A stretch of DNA of 54,309 nt, from NCBI RefSeq assembly GCF_964283195.1, contig NZ_CAXYLH010000012.1; one strand, given 5' to 3'. Each line of letters starts with the position of its first letter. The stretch's first letter is position 1. Made by a program: the position numbers and the translations under genes. The notes beneath the pieces were generated by a model that was given only the letters and a program-made list of their open reading frames with translations, searched no databases and had not been told where the DNA came from. Shown here piece after piece: positions 8,175-15,826 of this stretch. The DNA comes from Paratractidigestivibacter sp003150175 (GTDB taxonomy: Bacteria > Actinomycetota > Coriobacteriia > Coriobacteriales > Atopobiaceae).

Positions 8175-8741
8175 TTAGACGCGCGAGACGAACTTGCCCT
8201 CGCGGGTGTCGATCTTGATGACGTCGCCCTCGTTGAGGTACAGCGGGACCTGGATAGTGGCGCCGGTCTCGATGGTGGCGGGCTTGGTGCCGCCCTGGAC
8301 GGTGTCGCCCTTGAAGCCGGGGTCGGTCTTGGTGATCTCAGCCTCGATGAACATCGGGGGCTGGACGGTCAGCAGGTCGTCGTCGGCGTACATGAGCAGG
8401 CAGGTGTCGTTCTCCTTGAGCCACTTGGCGTTGTCGCCGATGAAGTCCACGGGAACGGGGATCTGGTCGTAGGTCTCCATGTCCATGAAGTAGTAGTGGT
8501 CGCCGTCGTTGTAGAGGTACTGCATCTCCTTGGTGGTGAGCATCACGGAGTCGAACTTGGAGCCCGCGTTGCAGGTCTGGTCGCCGATCACGCGGCCGGT
8601 GCGCAGGTCCTTAATCTTGTAGCGGACGAAAGCGCCGCCCTTGCCCGGCTTGACGTGCTGGAACTCGACGAGGGTAAAGATCTTGTCCTTGATCTTGAGG
8701 CCCATGCCGTTCTTGAACTCGGCGGTGCTGATCTGCTGCAT
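8175..8741 (-). CDS. efp: Translation elongation factor P
   Basis: EF-P binds between the P and E sites of the ribosome and relieves stalling at polyproline stretches. The 188-residue length and three beta-barrel domains fit. The tip loop of domain I reads VKPGKGGAFVR, placing a Lys at the position that is modified in some bacteria. The C-terminal barrel ends GDVIKIDTREGKFVSRV. No modification enzyme gene (epmA/epmB, ymfI or earP type) is nearby, so the loop Lys may be unmodified or modified by something encoded elsewhere. A good promoter sits ~55 bases upstream. Confidence 0.97.
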   Translation of the reverse strand: MQQISTAEFKNGMGLKIKDKIFTLVEFQHVKPGKGGAFVRYKIKDLRTGRVIGDQTCNAGSKFDSVMLTTKEMQYLYNDGDHYYFMDMETYDQIPVPVDFIGDNAKWLKENDTCLLMYADDDLLTVQPPMFIEAEITKTDPGFKGDTVQGGTKPATIETGATIQVPLYLNEGDVIKIDTREGKFVSRV

Positions 8742-8796
8742 CGAAAAACTCTCTTTCCTTTATTAGCCCAGCGGGCGCGTTGCATACACCCGGTAG

Positions 8797-8826
8797 ATTA
8801 TATCACCCTGTGGGCTAGCGGCCCAA
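8797..8826 (-). promoter_or_regulatory. Promoter of efp
   Basis: Minus strand: TTGGGC (8826-8821), 18-bp spacer, TATAAT (8802-8797), an exact -10 consensus 55 bases ahead of the efp start. It overlaps the 3' end of the DUF956 gene, so efp starts its own transcription unit inside the tail of the PTS operon. Confidence 0.7.
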
Positions 8827-9189
8827 ATGCGACAGACTCCGCACACCGGCCTTCATGACCTGAAAGACATTGGGGCTCTTTTGGAGTTTGTCGTCGGGCA
8901 CGTGCCCGCGCATCGCGCGCAGCGTCGCCTTGTTGTTGCGGGTGCTGAAGGTGTAGTGGCCGTTTTCCTTGGTGAAGATCGCGAAGCGGGCGATCTTTTT
9001 TCCGGGGAGGACCTCGGCGGCGACGTAGTCGATCTCGGACCAGGGGATCTGGATGAAGTCCTCGGTGTTCTTCTCGTTGTAGAACTCGAAGGCGACGTCG
9101 CCGAGCATGACGTCGCCGTAGGTGCCGAGCCCCATCATAGAGGTCGCTTTCTCGGTGTACTCGACCTTGGTGTTCAGTGATTTGGCCAT
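8815..9189 (-). CDS. DUF956 protein, mannose-PTS companion
   Basis: A 124-residue protein of the DUF956 family (ManO-like), which in Gram-positives is encoded next to mannose-type PTS operons. Its function is not established; a regulatory role on the transporter has been suggested. It looks like a PH-like beta-rich fold: MMGLGTYGDVMLGDVAFEFYN, IPWSEIDYVAAEVLPGKKIARFAIFT and FSTRNNKATLRAMRGH. The ATG at 9189 with AGGAGG upstream is the start; the longer frame is unconserved. It is the last gene of the man operon, separated from manZ by a hairpin. Confidence 0.85.
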   Translation of the reverse strand: MAKSLNTKVEYTEKATSMMGLGTYGDVMLGDVAFEFYNEKNTEDFIQIPWSEIDYVAAEVLPGKKIARFAIFTKENGHYTFSTRNNKATLRAMRGHVPDDKLQKSPNVFQVMKAGVRSLSHLGR

Positions 9190-9215
9190 GTGCGGGCCTC
9201 CTGTCTTAACAAATA

Positions 9216-9244
9216 GGGCCGCTCCCCTGCGCGGGAAGCGGCCC
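9216..9244 (-). terminator. Hairpin between manZ and the DUF956 gene
   Basis: GGGCCGCT (9216-9223) pairs with AGCGGCCC (9237-9244); on the minus strand the stem is followed by TATTTGTT. A partial terminator here would make the DUF956 protein less abundant than the transporter subunits. Confidence 0.5.
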
Positions 9245-9269
9245 GTGAAGTCGCTTGAGCGACTACATC

Positions 9270-10190
9270 CTACATGAAGCCGACGACGCGACCGATAATG
9301 CCGATGGCGAAGAGGCCGAGGATGATGGCGATCGGGCTGACGTTCTTCTTCAGGAGCTTGCAGCAACCAAGCGTGAGGCACACGGCGGCGAGGCCGGGGA
9401 TCAGCTGGTCGAGGTTGCCCTGGAGCGTAGTGGTCTTGACCTGGTCGAGGCCGTTGACGCCGAGGGAGGCGTACTGGGTCAGGGCCTGCTTGATGCCCTC
9501 AGAGCCGGCGGGCAGGTTGGCCCAGTCGATGTAGGCGCCGTCCTGCTGCGTGATCTGAGAGACGACCGGGGTGAACGAGATGGACACCCAGCGCTCGACG
9601 AGCGCGCCGATGATGAACATGCCGAGGATGGAGGCGCCCTCGGTGATCTTGCCCATCAGGCCGCCGGAGAGGTCCTTGGCGATGGAGGAGCCCACCTTGT
9701 AGCCGAACTCCTGCGTGTACCACAGGAAGGCGATACGGATGATGTTCCAGAGGATGAAGAAGAGCAGCGGGCCCACGATGTTGCCGGAAAGCGCGAGGGA
9801 GGCGCCCAGGGCACCGAGGATCGGTCGGACCGTGAACCAGAAGACCGGGTCGCCGACGCCGGCGAGCGGGCCCATCATGCCGACCTTGACGCCCTGAATG
9901 GCGACGTCGTCGACGGGGGCGCCGTTGGCGCGCTCCTCCTCGAGGGCGAGCGTGACGCCGATGACGGGGGCGGACACGTAGGGGTGCGTGTTGTAGAACT
10001 CGAGGTGGCGCTTAAGAGCGGCGGCCTGATCCTCCTTGTTCGGATAGAGCTTCTTGATCGCGGGGATCATCGAGAAGCACCAACCGCCGTTCTGCATACG
10101 CTCGTAGTTCCAAGAGCCCTGAAGGAACTGGTGGCGGAAGCATACCGCCTGACGATCCTTCTTCGAAAGAGTGACCTTGTTCTCTGCCAT
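9270..10190 (-). CDS. manZ: Mannose-family PTS, EIID component
   Basis: EIID is the second integral-membrane subunit of mannose-class (Man/Sor) phosphotransferase transporters. With EIIC it forms the sugar channel. The N-terminus (KKDRQAVCFRHQFLQGSWNYERMQNGGWCF), PYVSAPVIGVTLALEEERANG and the GPLAGVGDPVFWFTVRPILGALGASLALSG signature are diagnostic. The 306-residue form starts at ATG 10190; a GTG three codons earlier lies too close to the Shine-Dalgarno sequence. It follows manY by 16 bases. Substrate (mannose, glucose, amino sugar) cannot be told from sequence. Confidence 0.93.
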   Translation of the reverse strand: MAENKVTLSKKDRQAVCFRHQFLQGSWNYERMQNGGWCFSMIPAIKKLYPNKEDQAAALKRHLEFYNTHPYVSAPVIGVTLALEEERANGAPVDDVAIQGVKVGMMGPLAGVGDPVFWFTVRPILGALGASLALSGNIVGPLLFFILWNIIRIAFLWYTQEFGYKVGSSIAKDLSGGLMGKITEGASILGMFIIGALVERWVSISFTPVVSQITQQDGAYIDWANLPAGSEGIKQALTQYASLGVNGLDQVKTTTLQGNLDQLIPGLAAVCLTLGCCKLLKKNVSPIAIILGLFAIGIIGRVVGFM

Positions 10191-10206
10191 GTTTATCACT
10201 CCCCTC

Positions 10207-11022
10207 CTACTCGTAATCGTTCAGGATGTCGCCCAGCGGGTCGCCGGAGCCGGCGGAGCCGCCGCCCTGCTTGGCCATGTCCTTGAGGCCGAGGTAGATG
10301 AGGGCGAGCGAGATGCCGATGACGCCGAGGGCGATCAGGGTGAGCTCGGAAAGGGCGGCGAGGACGAAGCCGAGCGCGAAGAACGGCCAGGTCTCGGCGG
10401 TGGCCATCATGTTGATGACCATGGCGTAGCCGACAGCGGCGACCATGCCGCCGCCGACGGCCATGCCGCCGGAGAGCCATGCGGGCATGGCGTCGAGGGC
10501 GGCGGTGACGGCGTCGGACGGGATGAAGCACAGGCACGCGGCCGGGATGGCGATGCGGACGCCCTGCATCAGGATGCCGATGACCTGCCAGCGCTCAATG
10601 GCGGCGAAGTCCGCCTTCTCGGCAGCGGAGTCCATGATGTGAACGATGCCGGTGGCGATCGTACGGCAGATCATGGTCAGGAAGAGACCGGCGACGGACA
10701 GCGGGACGGCGACGGCGATGGCGGCGGTGATGGCGCCCTGGGAATCCGCCGTGCCGCCATTGAGGCCGAGGACCATCAGGATGGCCGAGGCGACGGAGGC
10801 CAGAGCCGCGTCAGGGGCGACGGCAGCGCCGATGTTGGCCCAGCCGAGGGCCATGAGCTGCAGCGAGCCGCCCAGCATAATGCCCTCGGTGAGGTGACCG
10901 GACACAAGTCCGATCAGGGTGCAGGCCACCAGCGGCTGGTGGAACTCGAACTCGTCAAGAATGCCTTCCATACCAGCAAGGAAAGCGACGATGACGATGA
11001 GCAGAATCGTGATTGGGTTCAT
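10207..11022 (-). CDS. manY: Mannose-family PTS, EIIC component
   Basis: A 271-residue integral-membrane subunit of the mannose-class PTS. It opens with a hydrophobic helix and the DEFEFHQPLVACTLIGLVSGHLTEGIMLGGSLQL signature, which contains the EFHQP-type sugar-site residues, followed by WANIGAAVAPDAALASV. Several further membrane helices follow. The C-terminal ~20 residues are Gly-rich and polar. It sits between manX (12 bases upstream) and manZ. Confidence 0.93.
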   Translation of the reverse strand: MNPITILLIVIVAFLAGMEGILDEFEFHQPLVACTLIGLVSGHLTEGIMLGGSLQLMALGWANIGAAVAPDAALASVASAILMVLGLNGGTADSQGAITAAIAVAVPLSVAGLFLTMICRTIATGIVHIMDSAAEKADFAAIERWQVIGILMQGVRIAIPAACLCFIPSDAVTAALDAMPAWLSGGMAVGGGMVAAVGYAMVINMMATAETWPFFALGFVLAALSELTLIALGVIGISLALIYLGLKDMAKQGGGSAGSGDPLGDILNDYE

Positions 11023-11034
11023 TACCCATCCTCC

Positions 11035-12036
11035 TTACTTCTGTGCGGAGGCCAGCTCGGACTTGGCCTTCTTGAGCATTGCGTCGATATCCTCGGAGGC
11101 ATCGGCGGGGACCTTGCGGGCCTCGAGCTCGACGCCCTTGGCGCGGATGGCCTCGATGGTCTTCACGTCGTCCTCGCCCATGGCGATGGCGTTCGTGACG
11201 ACGACCTTGCCGACGGAGTGGGCCATGGAGCCGATGTTGGCCTTCTTGATGTCGACGCCGCCCTCGATGGCCTTGAGCAGGTCCTGGGGGTTCTCGAAGA
11301 GCAGGAACACCTTCGTGGCGCCGAAGCGCGGATCCTTGGAGACCTCGATCATCTTTTTGATCGGCACGACGTTGGCGGGGACTCCCGGAGGCGCGGCCTG
11401 CTCGATCATGGTCTTGCGGAGCTGATCGTGCGCGACGCCGTCGGAGACGACGATGATGCGGTCGGGCGCGATCTGCTTGGTCCAGGCCGTGGCGACCTGG
11501 CCGTGGAGCAGGCGCGTGTCGATGCGCACCGCGGCGATCTTGATGTGGCCGTCGCCCAGGACGGTCCCCTCGGGGATCGCTCCCTGCTTGACGGGCGCCG
11601 CTGCGGCTGCGACAGGTGCCGCCTCGGCAGGTGCCAGGGACTCGGGCTTCACGCAGACGCCCGACTTGGCCTCAGGGTAGATCGCCTTGGCGACCTCGGC
11701 GGCCGTGCCGCCGCCCATGCGCTCCCCGTAGGCGGAGATGACCATCGGCAGGTTCATGCCGCCGACGGCAACCCAGTTCTCGTGACCCGGCTCATCGAGC
11801 AGGAGCGAGACCTGGTTCCAAGGGGTGCCTCCCTGAAGGTCGACCAGGAAGAGGACCTGGTCCTTCTCCTCAAAGCCGTCAACGGCCTCGAGGATCTTTG
11901 CCCTGAGGTCATCTGGCCCCATCTCGGGCATGAGCGTCACTGCTGCGACATCCTTCTGGGGGCCGAAGATCATCTGGCCGGACATCTTGATGCCCTCGGA
12001 GAACGTCCCGTGACTGGCTAGGACAATGCTAACCAC
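11035..12036 (-). CDS. manX: Mannose-family PTS, fused EIIAB component
   Basis: A cytoplasmic phosphotransfer protein: EIIA takes phosphate from HPr and EIIB passes it to the sugar entering through EIIC/EIID. EIIA covers ~1-130 with the active-site His in VLASHGTFSEG and the VDLQGGTPWNQ segment. An Ala/Pro linker (~135-155) joins it to EIIB (~165-330), with the phosphorylated His in RIDTRLLHGQVATAW. The start is GTG 12036 with GGGAGG eight bases ahead. It is the first gene of manX-manY-manZ-DUF956. A -10 box and an AACGCGTT palindrome lie ~100 bases upstream. Confidence 0.95.
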   Translation of the reverse strand: MVSIVLASHGTFSEGIKMSGQMIFGPQKDVAAVTLMPEMGPDDLRAKILEAVDGFEEKDQVLFLVDLQGGTPWNQVSLLLDEPGHENWVAVGGMNLPMVISAYGERMGGGTAAEVAKAIYPEAKSGVCVKPESLAPAEAAPVAAAAAPVKQGAIPEGTVLGDGHIKIAAVRIDTRLLHGQVATAWTKQIAPDRIIVVSDGVAHDQLRKTMIEQAAPPGVPANVVPIKKMIEVSKDPRFGATKVFLLFENPQDLLKAIEGGVDIKKANIGSMAHSVGKVVVTNAIAMGEDDVKTIEAIRAKGVELEARKVPADASEDIDAMLKKAKSELASAQK

Positions 12037-12129
12037 CGCATACCTCCCTTTCTGTTTGCGGACCCAAACGTACAGTTACGGAAAAGCAGGCTTCCGGACT
12101 CGTCCACGATTCCGTCGTTCCCGCTTCAT

Positions 12130-12147
12130 AACGCGTTCACAATTGTA
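12130..12147 (-). promoter_or_regulatory. Candidate man operon promoter and operator-like palindrome
   Basis: Minus-strand TACAAT (12147-12142) is a good -10, but I see no convincing -35. Five bases downstream lies AACGCGTT (12137-12130), a perfect palindrome with a central CG like LacI/CcpA-class operator cores. The flanks match the cre consensus only partly. The rest of the 300-base gap (12037-12336) holds the terminator below and no gene. Confidence 0.35.
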
Positions 12148-12220
12148 GCGGCAGCATGGAGGAATCTTCCCCAAAAATCGCAATATTGTTTGAACGTCAG
12201 TCCTCTACCTGCGGTTTTTC

Positions 12221-12267
12221 AAAAAGAAAAATCACTCACCGAATATTTGGTACCGTTCGGCGAGTGA
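12221..12267 (-). terminator. Rho-independent terminator of the aroK-aroB-like-pepP unit
   Basis: TCACTCGCCGAA pairs with TTCGGTGAGTGA (12267-12256 and 12243-12232 on the minus strand; one mismatch), followed by TTTTTCTTTTT (12231-12221). This insulates the man promoter from genes upstream. Confidence 0.85.
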
Positions 12268-12336
12268 CTTGACTTTGAGCTATTCAGTTTCTGGTAGCTA
12301 CCACTTTCCGGACGGCAAGTGACCCTGCAGAAGCGC

Positions 12337-13461
12337 TTAGCAGGGGATGCAGACCAGGTCGTGCGAGGACTGCGTGAAGGGCTTGAAGCCGTCTGCGGTC
12401 ATGAGGCCGAAGTCCTCGAGGCGCACGCCGAACTTGCCCGGCAGGTAGATGCCCGGCTCGATGGTGACGACGGAGCCCTCCGGCACGGGGCGGTGCCAGC
12501 GGCGGCCGAAGTTCGGGTTCTCGTGGATCTCGATGCCGACGCCGTGGCCCAGGCCGTGCTTGAAATAGTCGCCGTAGCCGGCGTCGCTGATGACCTTGAC
12601 GGCGAGGTCCTGGATATCGGAGCCGATGCAGCCGGGCTTGGCCGCGGCGGCGCAGGCCTCGTGGGCCTGGCGCACGACGTCGTAGACGTGGCGCTGCTCG
12701 TCGGTGGGCTCGCCCACGCAGACCGTGCGCGTCATGTCGGAGCGGTAGTCGTGGTAGCCGGCGCCGTAGTCCATGACGATCATGTCGCCCTTCTTTACCA
12801 CGTACTCGCCCGGCTGCGCGTGGGGGTTGGCGCCGTTGGGGCCGGCTGCGATGATGGAGCCGAAGGCAAGGGAGTCGGCGCCGTTGTTGAACATGAAGTT
12901 CTCGAGCTCGACGCGGATCTGCTGCTCGGTCAGGCCCGGCTTGATGAAGCCGCAGATATGCTCGAAGGCGGCGTCGGTGATGCTCTGCGCGTGGCGCATG
13001 AGCTCGACCTCCTCGGCGTCCTTGACCATGCGCAGATCGCAGATGTCCGCGTGCAGGCGCGGGGTCAGGCATGCGGCGGAGGCGGCGTTCATCTCCTGCA
13101 GGAAAGCATCGTAGAAGGCCAGATCACAGGTGTCCTCGACGGCGACGACGCGGGAGCGGGCCCGCGCCGCGCGCTCGGCGGCCCAGGCGGCGGGCTGGAC
13201 GATCTGCTCGTCGATCTGCCAGGGGGTGTCGGCGCCCAGGCGCTCGCGGAAGGTGTTCGCGTAGCGAGAGTCGGTGTGGAGCCACTGACCGTCGGCGGTG
13301 ATGAAGGCGGTGTGGGCGACCTCGTCGTCGAACACGCGCTCGGCGCCCGTGAGCCAGCGAAGGTCAGGGTTGTTGCGCAGGATCACGGCGTCGTAGCCGC
13401 GCTCCTCCATGAGCTTGCGGAGCCGAGCGACGCGCCCGGCGCATGCTGCTGCATCTGCCAT
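12337..13461 (-). CDS. Xaa-Pro aminopeptidase / M24 metallopeptidase
   Basis: A 374-residue cytoplasmic dimetal peptidase that removes N-terminal residues preceding proline. There is an N-terminal creatinase-like domain (~1-125) and a pita-bread catalytic domain (~135-374). All metal ligands are visible: Asp in MIVMDYGAG, Asp in YRSDMTRT, His in KHGLGHGVGIEIHE, Glu in VTIEPGIYL and Glu in VRLEDFGLM. The ATG at 13461 has AAGGA upstream; the frame extends further upstream without conservation. It lies downstream of the AroB-like gene and ends at a strong terminator. Confidence 0.92.
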   Translation of the reverse strand: MADAAACAGRVARLRKLMEERGYDAVILRNNPDLRWLTGAERVFDDEVAHTAFITADGQWLHTDSRYANTFRERLGADTPWQIDEQIVQPAAWAAERAARARSRVVAVEDTCDLAFYDAFLQEMNAASAACLTPRLHADICDLRMVKDAEEVELMRHAQSITDAAFEHICGFIKPGLTEQQIRVELENFMFNNGADSLAFGSIIAAGPNGANPHAQPGEYVVKKGDMIVMDYGAGYHDYRSDMTRTVCVGEPTDEQRHVYDVVRQAHEACAAAAKPGCIGSDIQDLAVKVISDAGYGDYFKHGLGHGVGIEIHENPNFGRRWHRPVPEGSVVTIEPGIYLPGKFGVRLEDFGLMTADGFKPFTQSSHDLVCIPC

Positions 13462-13517
13462 TATCTGGATCCTTTCTACCAGGAGTTTATTGACTTGTGC
13501 CGTCCGCGGCCGCAGGC

Positions 13518-14678
13518 TCAGCGGGAGGCGCACCAGGCGCCGACGTGCTCGGTGAGGGTCTCGGTCTCGACGGCGGTCAGGCGAACGCGGCCGATAGCGC
13601 GCGGCAGGGCGAGCATGAAGCGGTTGGTGCGCGCGAAGCGCTCCCGCTTGATCGCCTCAACGAAGGCGCCGGGCTCCACCTCGGCCTCGACGGTGCCCAC
13701 CCCGAGCCGCTCGAGCAGCTCGTCCTGGGTGAACATGTCGTCGATCGAGAAGTTCTCCGCTGCGACGGAGAGACGCGCCGCGAAGCGCAGGGCGTCGGCG
13801 AAGATCGCGGACTCGGGCACATCGGGGCCGGCCACGCTCCTGAGCGCGCGGCGGAGCGTCTGGCCGTAGTCGGCAGACTGCCGGATGGCGACCGACGTGG
13901 ACGAGGCGACCTTGCCCTTGCTGCGCACGCACTCGGTGATCGCGTCGACGAGCGTCCCCTCGTCGCCCGCCACGAGGGCGTCCGCGGAGTCCCACAGGGC
14001 TCCGAAGGCCTTGTCGGAGTCGGCCATCGCAGCGGCGACCATGACCGAGCGCGCATAAAGCGCGTTCTCGTCGGAGCTGCCGGGCACGAGCACGTCGAGG
14101 TCGCAGATCTCGAAGCGGGCGGAGCCGTCGTGGGTGACCATGCGAGGGTGCCCGGGGAGGTCGAGCGCGCGCGGCTGGACGCCCGCGGTCAGCGCGGAGG
14201 CGAGGTCAAGAGGGACCACGGCGAGCATGACCTGCCCGCACCACTGAGCGCAGGCCGCGGCCGCGAGCGAGAGCGAGCCCGCATGCCCGACGGCCACGAC
14301 GAGGTCGTCGGAGGTGATCCCCGCATCGGCGAGGTCGCCGAGGAGCGCCCCCATGGAGGAGAACTCGTGGGCGGCATCGCCTTCGGGCAGCGTCAGCGCG
14401 TGCACGAGGAAACCTTGATCGGTAAGGCCACGGCGCAGCTCCTCGACGAGTCCGGCGGGCGCGTCGGGCTCCGCGGCGAGCGCGCAGGCGCGCGGCCGTC
14501 CGATCGCGGAGGCGAGGTCGTGGGCGACGCCGCCCACGATCCCCTTGCCCACGCGCAAATCAAGCGACGAGCCGCGCAGGGTCACCCACTGGCGCCTCAT
14601 CGGCACCTCGGGCTCCTCGGGGGCACGGGTCTCTCCTTCCGGGGAATCCGGCGTCGGCTCGGTGGTCTCTTCGCTCAT
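13518..14678 (-). CDS. 3-dehydroquinate synthase-like pseudoenzyme
   Basis: The 386-residue protein aligns end to end with AroB: LTLPEGDAAHEFSSMGALL matches the E. coli LPDGEQYKSL region, LVVAVGHAGSL the VALGGGVVGDL loop, and FMLALPRAIGRVRLTAV the C-terminal LPLAIGKSEVRSGV. The active-site motifs are gone. The DSSVGGKT nucleotide/substrate loop reads ASALTAGV, the AEVIKYG metal-ligand segment reads ARSVMVAAA, GHTFGHA reads GQTLRRA, and HGEAV reads ESAIF. Thus the Glu and both His metal ligands are missing. A ~27-residue acidic, Pro/Glu-rich N-terminus is extra. It overlaps shikimate kinase by ATGA. It is probably non-catalytic; its role is unknown. Confidence 0.8.
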   Translation of the reverse strand: MSEETTEPTPDSPEGETRAPEEPEVPMRRQWVTLRGSSLDLRVGKGIVGGVAHDLASAIGRPRACALAAEPDAPAGLVEELRRGLTDQGFLVHALTLPEGDAAHEFSSMGALLGDLADAGITSDDLVVAVGHAGSLSLAAAACAQWCGQVMLAVVPLDLASALTAGVQPRALDLPGHPRMVTHDGSARFEICDLDVLVPGSSDENALYARSVMVAAAMADSDKAFGALWDSADALVAGDEGTLVDAITECVRSKGKVASSTSVAIRQSADYGQTLRRALRSVAGPDVPESAIFADALRFAARLSVAAENFSIDDMFTQDELLERLGVGTVEAEVEPGAFVEAIKRERFARTNRFMLALPRAIGRVRLTAVETETLTEHVGAWCASR

Positions 14679-15235
14679 AGCAGGCCTTTCTCCCAGAGCA
14701 GCTGGCCGCTCTCGAGGGCCACCTGCTCGAAGCTCTTTTTCCTGATGTCGATGCGTATGTCCGCGCTCGCCTCGTACAGGGGGCGGCGATGGCGGTAGAG
14801 CCGCTCCGCCTGGCGCGCGTCGCCGAGGTCCGGCCTGCGCGCGGTGTTCCTAATCTGGCGCAGCGAGTCGGAAAGGTCCCCGTCGAGAAAGACAACCGTG
14901 CCCATCTCGTGCATAAGGTCGATGTTGCGCGGAGTCTCGACGATTCCGCCGCCGCAGCTCACGAGCAGGGACTTCTTTGCGAGGAGCGTGGCCAGGCCCC
15001 GGGTCTCCGCGTCGCGGAACGCCGCCTCGCCGTCCTCGGAGAACACCTGCGCGATCGGCTTGCCGAGGATCCTCTCGGCTATGCGGTCGGTGTCGACGCT
15101 GGGCCGGTGGAACAGCGAGCCGAGGTTGCGGGCGAGCGTCGACTTGCCCGCGCCGAGAAACCCCACGAAAAAGATGTGGTCACATCCCTCGTGGACGATA
15201 TAGCCCGAATCTCCTGGAACCACCGAAACCCCCAT
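14675..15235 (-). CDS. aroK: Shikimate kinase
   Basis: Phosphorylates shikimate with ATP, the fifth step of chorismate synthesis. A P-loop (GFLGAGKS), the shikimate-binding Asp in VDTDRIAERI, Arg in AAFRDAETRGL, the SCGGGIV loop, the lid Arg in TARRPDLGD and the C-terminal RHRRPLYEASA are all present, so it should be active. The 186 residues include ~18 extra at the N-terminus. It overlaps the AroB-like gene by four bases. No other shikimate-pathway gene lies in the window. Confidence 0.9.
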   Translation of the reverse strand: MGVSVVPGDSGYIVHEGCDHIFFVGFLGAGKSTLARNLGSLFHRPSVDTDRIAERILGKPIAQVFSEDGEAAFRDAETRGLATLLAKKSLLVSCGGGIVETPRNIDLMHEMGTVVFLDGDLSDSLRQIRNTARRPDLGDARQAERLYRHRRPLYEASADIRIDIRKKSFEQVALESGQLLWEKGLL

Positions 15236-15307
15236 ACGCCTTTATATGGAGATGATTCTACACGCTAGCGGTAACGGATTGGTTTCGGGGCACGCGGGAG
15301 CGGCCCG

Positions 15308-15826
15308 CTACTCCCCCTCGAAGCTGACGCCGCGAAGGGCGAGGAGCTCGAACACGCGAAAGACCTGCGTGTACCAAAGGTCTCGGCGCGACTGAGGCCG
15401 AACGAGGACGGTGCGCACGCCCGCGAGGTTGCCCGCGACGACGTCGGTGAAGACCTGGTCGCCGACCATGACGGTCGCCTCGGGGGCCTCCTGCGCCATC
15501 TCCATGGCGCGCTCGAGCGCGAAGGGCGCGGGCTTCATCGCGTGGTCGACCGCCTCGCAGCCGAGCTCGCGGGCCGACTGCTGGACCTGGCCCGTGTGGA
15601 AGTTGTTGGAGACGAGGCACGTCTTTATGCCCACGGCGCGCAGGTCGCCCAGCCACGCGAGGACGGATGCCGGCGGGCGTTTGGTGTCGCGCGGCACGCA
15701 GGTGTTGTCGCGGTCGGCGAGCACGAGCCGGACGCCGGCGTCGAGAAGGGACTGGGGCTCGATGAGCTCGACGCGCGCGACGTAACGCCACGCCCGCGCC
15801 GAGAGGCGCCTACTTGTTCTGGGCAT
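15308..15826 (-). CDS. YqeG-family HAD phosphatase
   Basis: A 172-residue HAD-superfamily IIIA phosphatase of the YqeG family, related to phosphatidylglycerophosphate phosphatases. The nucleophile motif is VLADRDNTCVP (DxDxT), the Ser/Thr of motif II is in CLVSNN, the Lys is in AMKPAP and the acidic motif III-IV is VMVGDQVFTD. The ATG at 15826 overlaps the 3' end of mltG by 17 bases, so it is probably coupled to it. A much longer open frame upstream is Ser/Arg-rich out-of-frame mltG sequence. Confidence 0.85.
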   Translation of the reverse strand: MPRTSRRLSARAWRYVARVELIEPQSLLDAGVRLVLADRDNTCVPRDTKRPPASVLAWLGDLRAVGIKTCLVSNNFHTGQVQQSARELGCEAVDHAMKPAPFALERAMEMAQEAPEATVMVGDQVFTDVVAGNLAGVRTVLVRPQSRRDLWYTQVFRVFELLALRGVSFEGE

